A DNA stretch of 58,480 bases, from assembly GCF_002410825.1 (NCBI RefSeq), contig NZ_DHOS01000006.1, positions 23,406 to 81,885 on the forward strand, written 5' to 3'. The notes under the pieces are model-generated. The model ran no database searches, had not been told where the DNA came from, and saw only the letters and a list, made by a program, of their open reading frames with translations. A program made the position numbers and the translations under genes. This document shows positions 15,598 through 24,245 of the stretch, in pieces (the first letter of the stretch is position 1; each line of letters begins with the position of its first letter). Origin of the DNA: Proteiniphilum sp. UBA5384. Lineage in GTDB: Bacteria; Bacteroidota; Bacteroidia; Bacteroidales; Dysgonomonadaceae.

Positions 15598-16049
15598 TGA
15601 AGGATCGTATCAGACTTATCATGGAAAAAGAGAATCTGACGCCGGCTAAATTTGCGGACCGGTTACAGATTAACCGGGCTATAATCTCCCATATTCTGAA
15701 TGGCAGAAATAATCCCAGTCTGGAAGTAGTAACAAGGATTTTGAGCGAAATGGATTACATCAATCCGGAATGGCTCCTCAATGGTACGGGTAGTATGTAT
15801 AAAAACGGATCCGGCAATGCTCCATCTCCTTTCAGCGAACCTGATTTATTCCATCAGGTTGTCACGGATACGGACAAAGCACAGGAAACAAAGGATAATC
15901 CGAAGGAAACTACGTTTAAATCTCTATATAATGAGAATCATTCAACTGAAAATAAGGTTATTGATCCGGCTATACCGAGTAACAGAAAAATAACACAGAT
16001 AATTGTATATTACAATGACAACACTTTTGAAATATTCGGATCACACTAA
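15597..16049 (+). CDS. XRE-family helix-turn-helix transcriptional regulator
   Basis: A 150-residue DNA-binding protein. Residues 1-62 form a Cro/C1-type HTH: RIRLIMEKENLTPAKFADRL, then recognition helix NRAIISHILNGRNNPS and the closing LEVVTRILSEMDYINPEWLLNG, which is a typical Bacteroidota XRE signature. The middle (about 65-120) is polar and probably flexible. The last residues KITQIIVYYNDNTFEIF form a conserved beta hairpin that may serve in dimerisation. Start ATG at 15597 overlaps a palindrome that recurs upstream, suggesting autoregulation. It lies about 100 bases before pyrK, which has its own promoter, so it may act on the pyrK-pyrD region or only on itself. Confidence 0.88.
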   Translation: MKDRIRLIMEKENLTPAKFADRLQINRAIISHILNGRNNPSLEVVTRILSEMDYINPEWLLNGTGSMYKNGSGNAPSPFSEPDLFHQVVTDTDKAQETKDNPKETTFKSLYNENHSTENKVIDPAIPSNRKITQIIVYYNDNTFEIFGSH

Positions 16050-16099
16050 AAATCTATTGCTGTTTGGTTGCACTACATGTGAATCATGAATAAACGGTT

Positions 16100-16131
16100 T
16101 TTGCCGGAATAGAAATTTAAATGTATTTTTG
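16100..16131 (+). promoter_or_regulatory. Two-part Bacteroidota promoter for pyrK
   Basis: TTTG at 16100-16103 and TATTTTTG at 16124-16131, separated by 20 bases, which fits the TTTG-N19/20-TAnnTTTG consensus. The ATG at 16149 is 17 bases after the -7 box, giving a leader of only about a dozen bases. Confidence 0.75.
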
Positions 16132-16148
16132 TACTTTAAATAATTCAC

Positions 16149-16916
16149 ATGCAAGTACTCGATTTCATTGTGCGCACTAACGAAGCCCTGAATGATCAGA
16201 ATCATCTGCTAAAGGTTGCACCTGCTGATGGTGTAACGTTGCCGGAGATGTTTCCCGGACAATTCGTACAAATTCTGGTCGACCAATCATCCCATGTCTT
16301 TTTACGGAGGCCCATATCCATCAATTTTGTCGATCCTGAAAAAAATGAAATCTGGCTTCTGATCCAGAAGGTGGGTGAAGGCTCCCAAAAGATATGTTCA
16401 GTGCATGTAGGGGGAATTATCAATCTAATCTTCCCACTGGGGAATTCGTTTACCTTACCGGAAAAAAAAGGTAAATTTCTGCTTGTGGGAGGAGGAGTGG
16501 GTACCGCGCCCCTGCTTTTTTTAGGTAAAAAGATGAAGGATAATGATTTGGATCCCGAATTCCTGCTGGGAGGACGCTCCGGAAAAGATATCCTCCAACG
16601 GACAGACTTTGAACGATACGGTACACTCTATTGCACTACGGAAGACGGTTCTATGGGCGAGAAAGGATTTGTGACTCACCACTCCGTACTCAATGAAAAA
16701 AAATACGATTTCATTTATGCCTGTGGTCCGAAACCAATGATGGTGACTGTAGCAGGGTATGCCCGGGATCATGGCGTGGGATGTGAGGTTTCGCTTGAAA
16801 ATTTGATGGCCTGCGGTTTTGGCGCTTGCCTTTGTTGTGTGGAGAAGACTGTCAGAGGAAATATCTGCACCTGTACCGAAGGGCCCGTTTTTAATATAAC
16901 TGAACTATTCTGGTAA
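16149..16916 (+). CDS. pyrK: Dihydroorotate dehydrogenase electron transfer subunit
   Basis: Iron-sulfur flavoprotein partner of PyrD in pyrimidine synthesis; it passes electrons from dihydroorotate oxidation to NAD+. The 255-residue product has the ferredoxin-reductase layout: FAD motif RRPISI at about residue 55, the nucleotide-binding loop LLVGGGVGTAPLLFL at about 115, CGPKPMM near 197, and the [2Fe-2S] cysteines in MACGFGACLCC and CTC near the C-terminus. It precedes pyrD by 15 bases in the same direction, making the standard type 1B PyrK-PyrD pair. Confidence 0.96.
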   Translation: MQVLDFIVRTNEALNDQNHLLKVAPADGVTLPEMFPGQFVQILVDQSSHVFLRRPISINFVDPEKNEIWLLIQKVGEGSQKICSVHVGGIINLIFPLGNSFTLPEKKGKFLLVGGGVGTAPLLFLGKKMKDNDLDPEFLLGGRSGKDILQRTDFERYGTLYCTTEDGSMGEKGFVTHHSVLNEKKYDFIYACGPKPMMVTVAGYARDHGVGCEVSLENLMACGFGACLCCVEKTVRGNICTCTEGPVFNITELFW

Positions 16917-16931
16917 TATAATTAAACCCAC

Positions 16932-17843
16932 ATGGCTGGATTAGAAGTACATATAGGCAATTTAAAACTGAAGAACCCGGTGATGACCGCTTCCGGGACT
17001 TTTGGTTACGGAACCGAATATGCCGATTTTATTGATCTGGAACGCCTCGGCGGTATTTTTGTAAAGGGCACCACCCTTACCCCCAGGCAGGGGAATGATT
17101 ACCCCAGGATGGCTGAGACACCCTCAGGCATGCTCAACGCGGTTGGGCTTCAGAACAAAGGAGTAGATTATTTCGTGGAACATCTCTATCCGGTGATAAG
17201 AAATTACGATACCTACATGATCGTAAACGTATCGGGTTCAACCATAGAAGATTACGTGGCATGTGCTGAAAAATTGGCCGATCTGGACAAGATGCCCGCT
17301 ATAGAGTTGAATATCTCTTGTCCCAACGTAAAAGAGGGAGGGATGGCATTCGGTACTTCCTGCCAATCGGCGGCACAGGTGACACGGGAAGTCCGTAAAG
17401 TATTTCCCAAAACATTGATAGTGAAATTGTCGCCTAATGTAACCGATATCTCTGAAATTGCCCGTAGCGTAGAAGCAGAAGGTGCAGATGCTGTGTCGCT
17501 GGTCAATACATTCCTCGGGATGGCTATTGATGTGGAAACCAGAAAACCGAAACTCTCCACTATCACGGGGGGACTTTCAGGTCCATGTATAAAGCCGATT
17601 GCCCTGCGGATGGTATGGGAGGTTTTCCATGCGGTAAAGATACCTATTATCGGAATGGGAGGAATCTGTAACTGGAAGGATGCTATTGAGTTCATACTCG
17701 CTGGTGCTACGGCAATTCAAGTGGGTACTTACAATTTTATCGATCCCGCGGCATCTGTTAAAATAGTGGAAGGCATCAATAGTTATCTGGATCGTAACCA
17801 TATTACTTCGGTAAATGATTTGATCGGGAAAATGATTGTTTAA
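16932..17843 (+). CDS. pyrD: Dihydroorotate dehydrogenase (NAD+), catalytic subunit, class 1B
   Basis: FMN enzyme that oxidises dihydroorotate to orotate. The 303-residue length and the partner pyrK identify class 1B. Motifs: the opening LKNPVMTASGTFGYG, the substrate loop NAVGLQNKGVD, NISCPNVKEGG with the catalytic Cys, VKLSPNVTDI, SLVNTFLGMAID, and phosphate-site IIGMGGICNWKDAIEFILAGA (given over its full span near residue 235). It is co-transcribed with pyrK. The downstream 140 bases before asnA hold the asnA promoter and no other gene. Confidence 0.97.
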   Translation: MAGLEVHIGNLKLKNPVMTASGTFGYGTEYADFIDLERLGGIFVKGTTLTPRQGNDYPRMAETPSGMLNAVGLQNKGVDYFVEHLYPVIRNYDTYMIVNVSGSTIEDYVACAEKLADLDKMPAIELNISCPNVKEGGMAFGTSCQSAAQVTREVRKVFPKTLIVKLSPNVTDISEIARSVEAEGADAVSLVNTFLGMAIDVETRKPKLSTITGGLSGPCIKPIALRMVWEVFHAVKIPIIGMGGICNWKDAIEFILAGATAIQVGTYNFIDPAASVKIVEGINSYLDRNHITSVNDLIGKMIV

Positions 17844-17919
17844 TAAGAGAGTATTATTTTAATTATTGATTTTATTATAGCCTTAAACCTGTCATAATGA
17901 TATTTTAATCTGGTTTTTG

Positions 17920-17950
17920 TTTGACAAAATGAATAAAAATAGTATCTTTG
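17920..17950 (+). promoter_or_regulatory. Two-part Bacteroidota promoter for asnA
   Basis: TTTG at 17920-17923, a 19-base spacer and TATCTTTG at 17943-17950: a textbook match. The asnA ATG lies 33 bases after the box. Confidence 0.85.
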
Positions 17951-17983
17951 TGTACTCAAAATTGAAATTCTTTTACAAGAAAT

Positions 17984-19021
17984 ATGTCAAAACTGCAAAT
18001 ACCCGTGGATTATACTCCGCTTCTAAATCTGAAACAAACAGAACTGGGAATTAAGAGTATCAAAGATTTTTTTCAGGCTAATCTCTCCTCCGAATTGCGC
18101 CTCCGCCGTGTTACCGCTCCTCTTTTTGTGGAGAGCGGGACAGGCATAAACGATGACCTGAATGGTGTGGAACGTCCGGTAAGGTTTCCCATCAAAGACA
18201 TGGACGATCGGAATGCGGAGATAGTGCATTCGCTGGCAAAATGGAAACGGTTGACATTGGCTGATTATGAGATAGAGGAAGGTTTTGGCATTTATACTGA
18301 TATGAATGCTATCCGGGCTGATGAGGAACTGGATAACCTTCATTCACTTTATGTGGATCAATGGGATTGGGAACTGGTAATTGGTGAAAAAGACCGTACG
18401 ATTGAATTCCTGAAGCAGGTTGTAAGAAGGATTTATGCGGCGATGCTTCGTACTGAATACCTTGTTTATGAATTATTCCCCGTTATAAAACCACAACTCC
18501 CCGGCGAAATATTTTTCATTCATTCAGAAGAATTGTTGCAAAAGTATCCCGGTCTGGATGCCAAGCAGCGGGAAGATACCATTACCCGGGCGCACGGCGC
18601 CGTCTTCGTGTTTGGGATAGGAGCTACGTTATCGAATGGCGAACCCCATGATGGACGAGCTCCTGACTATGATGATTGGAGTACACCAAATGCGGACGGT
18701 TTTTTGGGGTTAAACGGCGATTTGTTGGTTTGGAATCCGGTATTGGAAAAGTCGGTAGAACTGTCTTCGATGGGTATCCGGGTAGACCCTGCGGCGTTGA
18801 AACGGCAATTGGGTTTATGCGGCAAACAGGATCGTTTGTCCCTCTATTTCCATCAACGTTTGATAGATGGGGAATTACCCCTTTCTATCGGCGGAGGGAT
18901 TGGCCAATCCAGACTGTGTATGTACTATCTCCGCAAAGCACATATCGGGGAAATACAGGCCAGCCTCTGGCCACGTGAAATGAAGGATGAAGCTAGGAAG
19001 CAAGGAGTATTTCTGATCTGA
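17984..19021 (+). CDS. asnA: Aspartate-ammonia ligase (asparagine synthetase A)
   Basis: Makes asparagine from aspartate, ammonia and ATP; a class II aminoacyl-tRNA-synthetase-like dimer in the cytoplasm. The 345-residue length is normal. Motifs in order: TAPLFVESGTGINDDLNG near residue 45, KWKRLTL, DMNAIRADEELDNLHS with VDQWDWE (about 105-130), EIFFIHSEELLQKYP, and the motif-3-like GGGIGQSRLCMYYL near 305. It has its own strong promoter. The stop codon overlaps the -7 box of ung. Confidence 0.97.
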   Translation: MSKLQIPVDYTPLLNLKQTELGIKSIKDFFQANLSSELRLRRVTAPLFVESGTGINDDLNGVERPVRFPIKDMDDRNAEIVHSLAKWKRLTLADYEIEEGFGIYTDMNAIRADEELDNLHSLYVDQWDWELVIGEKDRTIEFLKQVVRRIYAAMLRTEYLVYELFPVIKPQLPGEIFFIHSEELLQKYPGLDAKQREDTITRAHGAVFVFGIGATLSNGEPHDGRAPDYDDWSTPNADGFLGLNGDLLVWNPVLEKSVELSSMGIRVDPAALKRQLGLCGKQDRLSLYFHQRLIDGELPLSIGGGIGQSRLCMYYLRKAHIGEIQASLWPREMKDEARKQGVFLI

Positions 19022-19022
19022 T

Positions 19023-19030
19023 TACCTTTG
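19023..19030 (+). promoter_or_regulatory. -7 element TACCTTTG for ung, just after the asnA stop
   Basis: This exact TAnnTTTG box occupies the place where a longer ung reading frame would begin with TTG at 19028. It supports the ATG at 19058 as the true start. Confidence 0.55.
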
Positions 19031-19057
19031 CGAAGAATAACCATCATAGATATAGTT

Positions 19058-19720
19058 ATGGATGTAAGAATTGAGGAAAGTTGGAAGAACCATCTACTGC
19101 AGGAGTTTGAGAAACCTTATTTCGGAAAATTGACCGATTTCGTACGGCATGAATATGCTACCAAGACAATTTATCCTCCGGCAAAACTAATTTTCAATGC
19201 ATTTGACAGTTGCCCTTTTGATAAAGTGAAAGTGGTGATAGTAGGGCAGGATCCTTATCATGAACCGGGCCAGGCGCATGGTCTCTGCTTTTCGGTAAAT
19301 GAAGGCATACAAATACCTCCTTCACTGATAAATATTTACAAGGAAATTGAAGACGATCTGGGAATAACCGAACCCCGTTCAGGAAATCTCACGCGCTGGG
19401 CAGAACAGGGAGTACTTCTACTCAATGCCACACTCACGGTACAGGCCCATCGTGCCGGCTCCCACCAGGGAAAGGGATGGGAGGAATTCACCGATGCCGT
19501 AATCAAACACCTCTCCGAAGAGTGCGAGCATCTGGTTTTTATGTTGTGGGGTGCATATGCCCAGCGGAAAGGAGAGACCATTGATACGAATAGGCATCTT
19601 ACTCTAAAATCACCACATCCTTCGCCATTGTCGGCGCATAGGGGATTCTTTGGTAATAAGCATTTTAGTAAAACAAACGATTATCTGGCCGCCCATAATA
19701 TAGCGCCCATTAACTGGTGA
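19058..19720 (+). CDS. ung: Uracil-DNA glycosylase, family 1
   Basis: Removes uracil from DNA to start base-excision repair. From the ATG at 19058 the product is 220 residues, as in other family 1 enzymes. Both signature motifs are present: VIVGQDPYHEPGQAHGLCFS with the catalytic Asp (near residue 60) and HPSPLSAHRGFFG, the minor-groove loop, near 187. LLLNATLTV and FMLWGAYAQ are also standard. The frame extends upstream to a TTG at 19028, but a promoter box sits there. Its stop codon directly abuts the stop codon of sufB on the other strand (19720/19721). Confidence 0.97.
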   Translation: MDVRIEESWKNHLLQEFEKPYFGKLTDFVRHEYATKTIYPPAKLIFNAFDSCPFDKVKVVIVGQDPYHEPGQAHGLCFSVNEGIQIPPSLINIYKEIEDDLGITEPRSGNLTRWAEQGVLLLNATLTVQAHRAGSHQGKGWEEFTDAVIKHLSEECEHLVFMLWGAYAQRKGETIDTNRHLTLKSPHPSPLSAHRGFFGNKHFSKTNDYLAAHNIAPINW

Positions 19721-21172
19721 TTATCCCACACTCCCTTCTAAGCTGATCTGAAGTAATTTCTGTGCCTCTACGGCAAATTCCATAGGGAGTTTGTTCACTA
19801 CCTCTTTCACATATCCGTTCACGATCAGTCCGACGGCTTCTTCTTCTCCCAATCCCCGTTGGTTACAATAGAAAATCTGATCTTCACTGATTTTGGAAGT
19901 GGTAGCCTCATGCTCGAGTACTGCCGACGGGTTTTGGATATCTGTATAGGGGAAAGTATGTGCCCCGCAGTGGTCGGTCAACAGCAGGCTATCGCATTGG
20001 GAATGGTTACGGGCATTTTCCGCTTTCTGTGTCACCTTTACCAATCCCCTGTAGCTGTTTTGGCTGCTTCCTGCTGAGATACCTTTGGAGACAATACGGC
20101 TCCGGGTATTCTTTCCTATATGGATCATTTTGGTACCCGTATCGGCTTGTTGGTAATTATTGGTAACCGCCACCGAATAAAATTCCCCTACTGAATAATC
20201 ACCCGCCAGCACGCAGGATGGGTATTTCCAGGTGATCGCTGAACCGGTTTCCACCTGTGTCCATGAGATCTTTGAGTGGACACCTTTACAGAGCCCCCGC
20301 TTGGTGACAAAATTATATACACCACCTTTTCCGTTTTTATCTCCCGGATACCAATTCTGCACTGTAGAATATTTCACTTCGGCATGATCGAGGGCGACGA
20401 TCTCAACGATAGCCGCATGGAGCTGGTTTTCGTCACGCATGGGAGCGGTACATCCCTCGAGGTAACTCACATAGGCATTGTTATCGGCTACGATAAGTGT
20501 CCGCTCAAACTGGCCGGTATTGGCAGTGTTGATACGGAAATAGGTGGAAAGTTCCATCGGGCAGCGTACTCCTTCCGGAATATAGACGAACGAACCGTCA
20601 CTGAATACCGCTGAATTCAATGCGGCGAAATAGTTATCTTTGTAAGGAACGACCGAGCCCAGGTATTTCCTCACCAGATCCGGGTGGTGCCTTACCGCTT
20701 CACTGAATGAACAAAATATAATTCCTTTCTCGGCCAATACCTCCTTGAATGTGGTTTTAATGGATACACTGTCCATTACGGCATCGACCGCCACACCGGT
20801 AAGTTGTTTCTGTTCTTCGAGGGGAATTCCCAAACGTTCGAACGTCTTCAGCAATTCAGGATCTACCTCATCCAGGTTTTTCGGTGTTTTCTTTTTTGTA
20901 GGATCAGCATAATAAATAATATCCTGATAATCGATTTCAGGGATCTCCAGGTGCGGCCAGTCCGGCATTTTCATTGTCAGCCAATGGCGATAAGCCTTCA
21001 ACCGGAATTCAAGCAACCACCCGGGTTCTTCCTTTTTCGCTGAAATCAACCGTATAACATCTTCGTTCAGCCCTTTTTCAATCACTTCTGTCTCTACATC
21101 GGTGGTGAAGCCGAATTTGTAATCCTGAGTTGTTAACTCATTTAATATTTGATCTTGATCTAACTCTTGCAT
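19721..21172 (-). CDS. sufB: Fe-S cluster assembly protein SufB
   Basis: Scaffold component of the SUF iron-sulfur assembly system (SufBCD). The 483-residue product shows the SufB landmarks: GVAVDAVMDSVSIKTTF near residue 125, YIPEGVRCPMELSTYFRIN, the beta-helix core, and the conserved RNHSQCDSLLL Cys near 405, with the closing EATTSKISEDQIFYCNQRG. In most Bacteroidota sufB is followed by sufC and sufD; here the region downstream is ung on the opposite strand and the region upstream is non-coding, so the usual sufBCD cluster is broken at this locus. Minus-strand -7 box TATCTTTG lies at 21248. Confidence 0.96.
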   Translation of the reverse strand: MQELDQDQILNELTTQDYKFGFTTDVETEVIEKGLNEDVIRLISAKKEEPGWLLEFRLKAYRHWLTMKMPDWPHLEIPEIDYQDIIYYADPTKKKTPKNLDEVDPELLKTFERLGIPLEEQKQLTGVAVDAVMDSVSIKTTFKEVLAEKGIIFCSFSEAVRHHPDLVRKYLGSVVPYKDNYFAALNSAVFSDGSFVYIPEGVRCPMELSTYFRINTANTGQFERTLIVADNNAYVSYLEGCTAPMRDENQLHAAIVEIVALDHAEVKYSTVQNWYPGDKNGKGGVYNFVTKRGLCKGVHSKISWTQVETGSAITWKYPSCVLAGDYSVGEFYSVAVTNNYQQADTGTKMIHIGKNTRSRIVSKGISAGSSQNSYRGLVKVTQKAENARNHSQCDSLLLTDHCGAHTFPYTDIQNPSAVLEHEATTSKISEDQIFYCNQRGLGEEEAVGLIVNGYVKEVVNKLPMEFAVEAQKLLQISLEGSVG

Positions 21173-21247
21173 AACTTATTAAAATCATTTCAGGATGGAA
21201 GTTACCTTCCAGCCTTTACTAACAACCAAGCGGTTGCTTTTGTTGTA

Positions 21248-21255
21248 CAAAGATA
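21248..21255 (-). promoter_or_regulatory. -7 element TATCTTTG for sufB
   Basis: Exact TAnnTTTG on the minus strand, 75 bases upstream of the sufB start, giving a leader of about 70 bases. The rest of the 21173-21462 gap is AT-rich with nothing else recognised. Confidence 0.5.
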
Positions 21256-21462
21256 GTGTTTTTCGGTATTTTTGCCTTATTTCTGATTATTACTTCCCTT
21301 TTTTTATAAAAAACTGAACAATTGTTCCTTTCAAAATGTTAAATAAACGTACATATTGATTAATTTCGATGATTCAACGATCTCGACAAATCTTGGGATT
21401 AGTAGTGATTATTCATTAGTCTGTAAATCGATCAGTCGTCATTAATTCTAAAAAATTATCTT

Positions 21463-22032
21463 ATGAAGAGAATAACACTTTTTTCAATCATCTTTGCTAC
21501 AGCTGTCGGCGTAATGGCACAATCCAATTATAAAGTAGATCCGGCACATGCTTCGGTAAATTTTAAAGTAAAGCATAACGGTATAACGTTTGTACAGGGC
21601 CGTTTCGACAAATTCGACGGTGCCATCATTGGCAGCCCCTACCAATTGGAATCGACAAGGGTCTTTTTTAATGTGAACGTGGAAAGTATCAATACCGGTG
21701 TGCCCATGCGGGATAATCATCTGCGGAGTTCAGATTTCTTTGAAGTAGAAAAATTTCCTACCATGTCGTTCGAAAGTACGGCTATTGAAAAGGTAGATGA
21801 TCACAAATATAAACTTCACGGCAAGTTACAAATCAAAGATGTTACTAAAGATGTTACATTTGACGTAATGTATGGAGGATTGGTGAAGGGAGAAAACGGA
21901 GTGGAGGTTATCGGATTCACTGCTAAAAATAAGATCAACCGGCTGGATTACAACATTGCTTTTGACCCCGATGGAGCGGGAATTGGGAAGGATATTTTTA
22001 TTACCCTTTTTCTTGAATTCAAAAATAATTAA
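21463..22032 (+). CDS. YceI family periplasmic protein
   Basis: A 189-residue exported lipocalin-like protein. Signal peptide with cleavage after VMAQ (about residue 20), then the family pattern YKVDPAHASVNFKVKHNG, VQGRFDKFDGAI, the VNVESINTGVPMRDNHLRSSDFFE segment (D-x-H-L-x-S-x-D-F-F is diagnostic) and KFPTMSFES. YceI proteins bind polyprenyl or fatty-acid-like ligands in a long barrel; the biological role is poorly defined. It stands alone, with a strong terminator 24 bases after the stop. Confidence 0.93.
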   Translation: MKRITLFSIIFATAVGVMAQSNYKVDPAHASVNFKVKHNGITFVQGRFDKFDGAIIGSPYQLESTRVFFNVNVESINTGVPMRDNHLRSSDFFEVEKFPTMSFESTAIEKVDDHKYKLHGKLQIKDVTKDVTFDVMYGGLVKGENGVEVIGFTAKNKINRLDYNIAFDPDGAGIGKDIFITLFLEFKNN

Positions 22033-22056
22033 TTCTTTTTTGGTTATGATGCAAAG

Positions 22057-22094
22057 AAGGTCTGTCGATAGAATGTCGGCAGACCTTTTTTTAT
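22057..22094 (+). terminator. Intrinsic terminator after yceI
   Basis: AAGGTCTG (22057-22064) pairs with CAGACCTT (22080-22087), then T7. It may also serve the minus-strand gene ending at 22107 through the A-rich left arm. Confidence 0.8.
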
Positions 22095-22106
22095 CACATA
22101 TGTTTT

Positions 22107-22967
22107 TTATTGTTCCTTAAAAAACCTGGTCACAATACCGTCCGGCAATAATATATCCGACAACTCTGAATAGGGTACAGAGACATCAATTACGCCCATG
22201 GCATAAGGGGCAATTTCATATTGGTTATAGGAATAATGGATATTTTCCTTATCAAGCCAGAAATTATTGTTAGGGACAATATCCTCGAGGTTGAAGAAAC
22301 CTCTCAGAAGGAGAGAATCGGGAGCTGAGGCTTCATAAGCTTTCATCAAACGGGCAATAATTCTTTCCGTAAGGGGTTTAAAGTAACCGGGAATGAATAA
22401 ATCTTCTTCCGAAAGAGTGACAAGATTATTCAGGTCGATATTGGTGTATGTGATACGGTAGGAGCCATGGGCACCTCCCTCATAATCGCTGTATTCTACG
22501 GCGTAACTGAGCAGTGAATCATTCCGAAAGAGTATCTTGTTGCTGTTATTCATAAAGTACCAGTACCACGACGGCATTTTTTCTCCTCCTATGCGTGCCT
22601 TGTCTTCGTAAAAACTATTCGATAGCGACTGGTAGCGCTCGGTATATTCATTCAGGTATCGGTCTAGTGCTTCTTGGGGAGTAAAAGTATCATAATCGCT
22701 GTTGGCAAAAAATGTTCCATTGAATATCTGTTGCAGGCGGGCCAGACTTTCGTTATCCCTGAACTTCACTGGATAAGTAAAAGAGACTTTTACGTCGGCA
22801 TAAGGGAGGGTGGTATCATTCTCCTGTAAAAGTGGAATGTGGTGCGCCACCACGATACTGTCAAAATCAATCTTGGATGATCTTGCTCCCCCTCTTCTAT
22901 CGTTGCACGCTACCAGCATGATCCCCGCCAAGAGGACAAGGATTGAAAATTTAGTTTTGATTTGCAT
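22107..22967 (-). CDS. DUF3298 (RsiV/PdaC-like) lipoprotein
   Basis: A 286-residue lipoprotein (lipobox LVAC, Cys21). The C-terminal half matches DUF3298: GGAHGSYRITYTNIDLNNLVTLSEEDLF and the closing YSYNQYEIAPYAMGVIDVSVPYSEL are the typical family signature, and the N-terminal half fits the associated DUF4163-like region (VKVSFTYPV...). The family occurs in RsiV-type anti-sigma factors that bind lysozyme and in peptidoglycan deacetylase accessory domains. No sigma factor is adjacent, so a cell-wall-binding or lysozyme-sensing role is only a possibility. Confidence 0.86.
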   Translation of the reverse strand: MQIKTKFSILVLLAGIMLVACNDRRGGARSSKIDFDSIVVAHHIPLLQENDTTLPYADVKVSFTYPVKFRDNESLARLQQIFNGTFFANSDYDTFTPQEALDRYLNEYTERYQSLSNSFYEDKARIGGEKMPSWYWYFMNNSNKILFRNDSLLSYAVEYSDYEGGAHGSYRITYTNIDLNNLVTLSEEDLFIPGYFKPLTERIIARLMKAYEASAPDSLLLRGFFNLEDIVPNNNFWLDKENIHYSYNQYEIAPYAMGVIDVSVPYSELSDILLPDGIVTRFFKEQ

Positions 22968-23038
22968 ACTGTTTTGATTATTGTATTGATTTTTAATATT
23001 TTATAATATTACCACATCATCACATTGGCCTATTAGTC

Positions 23039-24118
23039 TTATTGAATAATCTGTTTGATTGCACCTAATTCGGGATAAAAATACACTTTTACCGGTTGTT
23101 TTGTGTTATCTAACGTCTTCCTTACCAATACATCCCGGGTTCCATATTGTACCACATCTACCTCATGATTCTGTAGTTCTTTATTTTTGAATTCAACCGT
23201 CAAATTGGCTTTTCCGGGTATATTATACACAATCCCTTCCTTGAATTTGTTTTCCAACCGTTGCAGATCACGGTCGGAAAGTTGGTTTTCCACTTGCTGT
23301 GTTTTATTGACCAATGAGAAGTAAACGGGTTCTCCGGCCAGGTTATCGGCATCTACTACGCCAAGCTTTTCGGAGAAGCGCGCAATCACTTTGCGTTCTA
23401 TATTTCCTTGGTCGGGAACAATGGTATAGGTGCGGGTAAAATATTCTGTCTCTTCACTACCGGCGAATAACCCCGTCAATGCTTTTTCCTGCAGGTTGAT
23501 CTCTTCCATCACCATTTTATAGGCATTTCCGTCGGGAGGCATGTTATCCGCTTCTCCGGACAGGATATCCGACCTGTTGCTTCTTAAACCAAATATCTGT
23601 CGGGCTACCAGTTCTGCCTGACGGGCAGTAGAGCCGGCCATCAATGCTTCTTGCGACAAGTAACTGCGCGGATTGACAGATGATGATTTTCCCTGAGGAA
23701 CATCCATCTTCTGCAATACCTGTAATTCAGGATCGGCATTAATGGCAACGATTACTCCATCCTCTCTCAGGGAGACGAAAAGTTCTACCGAACGGGTACG
23801 GAATTCTACCATAAAAGAGTTCTCTTTATCGGCTACTCCTTTATTGATTATAGATACATCTTCCAGCGAATAAAGTACATTGTCCTGTGTGACCGGATTT
23901 TCAATTCCAAGATAACGCTGGGCATAGGGATAGAAATCTCCTTTACGGTAAGTAGTTTTCTTTACCAGAAAGATTACTTCAAATGATGTTTTGGGCAATG
24001 AATAAGTAACGCCGTAATTATTGGCTTTTACCGCATTCACACGAGTAGTTCTCTGGGCAAACGTGGTCGGCACGACCGTTATTAAAAGTAACAGGATCAG
24101 ATATTTTGCTTTTATCAT
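23039..24118 (-). CDS. DUF4831 family exported protein
   Basis: A 359-residue protein with an ordinary signal peptide (cleavage near TFAQ). It matches the Bacteroidota DUF4831 family: VNAVKANNYGVTYSLPKTSFEVIF at the mature N-terminus, then YPYAQRYLGIEN, ARQIFGLRSNRSDILSGEADNMP in the middle, and YRPGAK-type C-terminal strands (here NIPGKANLTVEF). The family has no known activity. It is upstream of, and on the same strand as, the DUF3298 gene, 71 bases apart, so the two may share a transcript. The Y-x-P-YAQRYLG motif is the best-conserved part. Confidence 0.85.
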   Translation of the reverse strand: MIKAKYLILLLLITVVPTTFAQRTTRVNAVKANNYGVTYSLPKTSFEVIFLVKKTTYRKGDFYPYAQRYLGIENPVTQDNVLYSLEDVSIINKGVADKENSFMVEFRTRSVELFVSLREDGVIVAINADPELQVLQKMDVPQGKSSSVNPRSYLSQEALMAGSTARQAELVARQIFGLRSNRSDILSGEADNMPPDGNAYKMVMEEINLQEKALTGLFAGSEETEYFTRTYTIVPDQGNIERKVIARFSEKLGVVDADNLAGEPVYFSLVNKTQQVENQLSDRDLQRLENKFKEGIVYNIPGKANLTVEFKNKELQNHEVDVVQYGTRDVLVRKTLDNTKQPVKVYFYPELGAIKQIIQ

Positions 24119-24245
24119 ATTTCAGTTGTTATTCAAATTTACGTTGTAAACTTAGATGTTTGCCATGCTCGGCATAATTAAAACTTGTTTTACTTCTGCG
24201 TTTGCTTATCCCAGATATTCAGTTGCACTGCGTCCGAAGCACGAA

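Noticed and set aside
19028..19057. Ten-residue N-terminal extension of ung from a TTG
   Set aside because: The TTG lies inside a TACCTTTG box; ATG 19058 fits the family.
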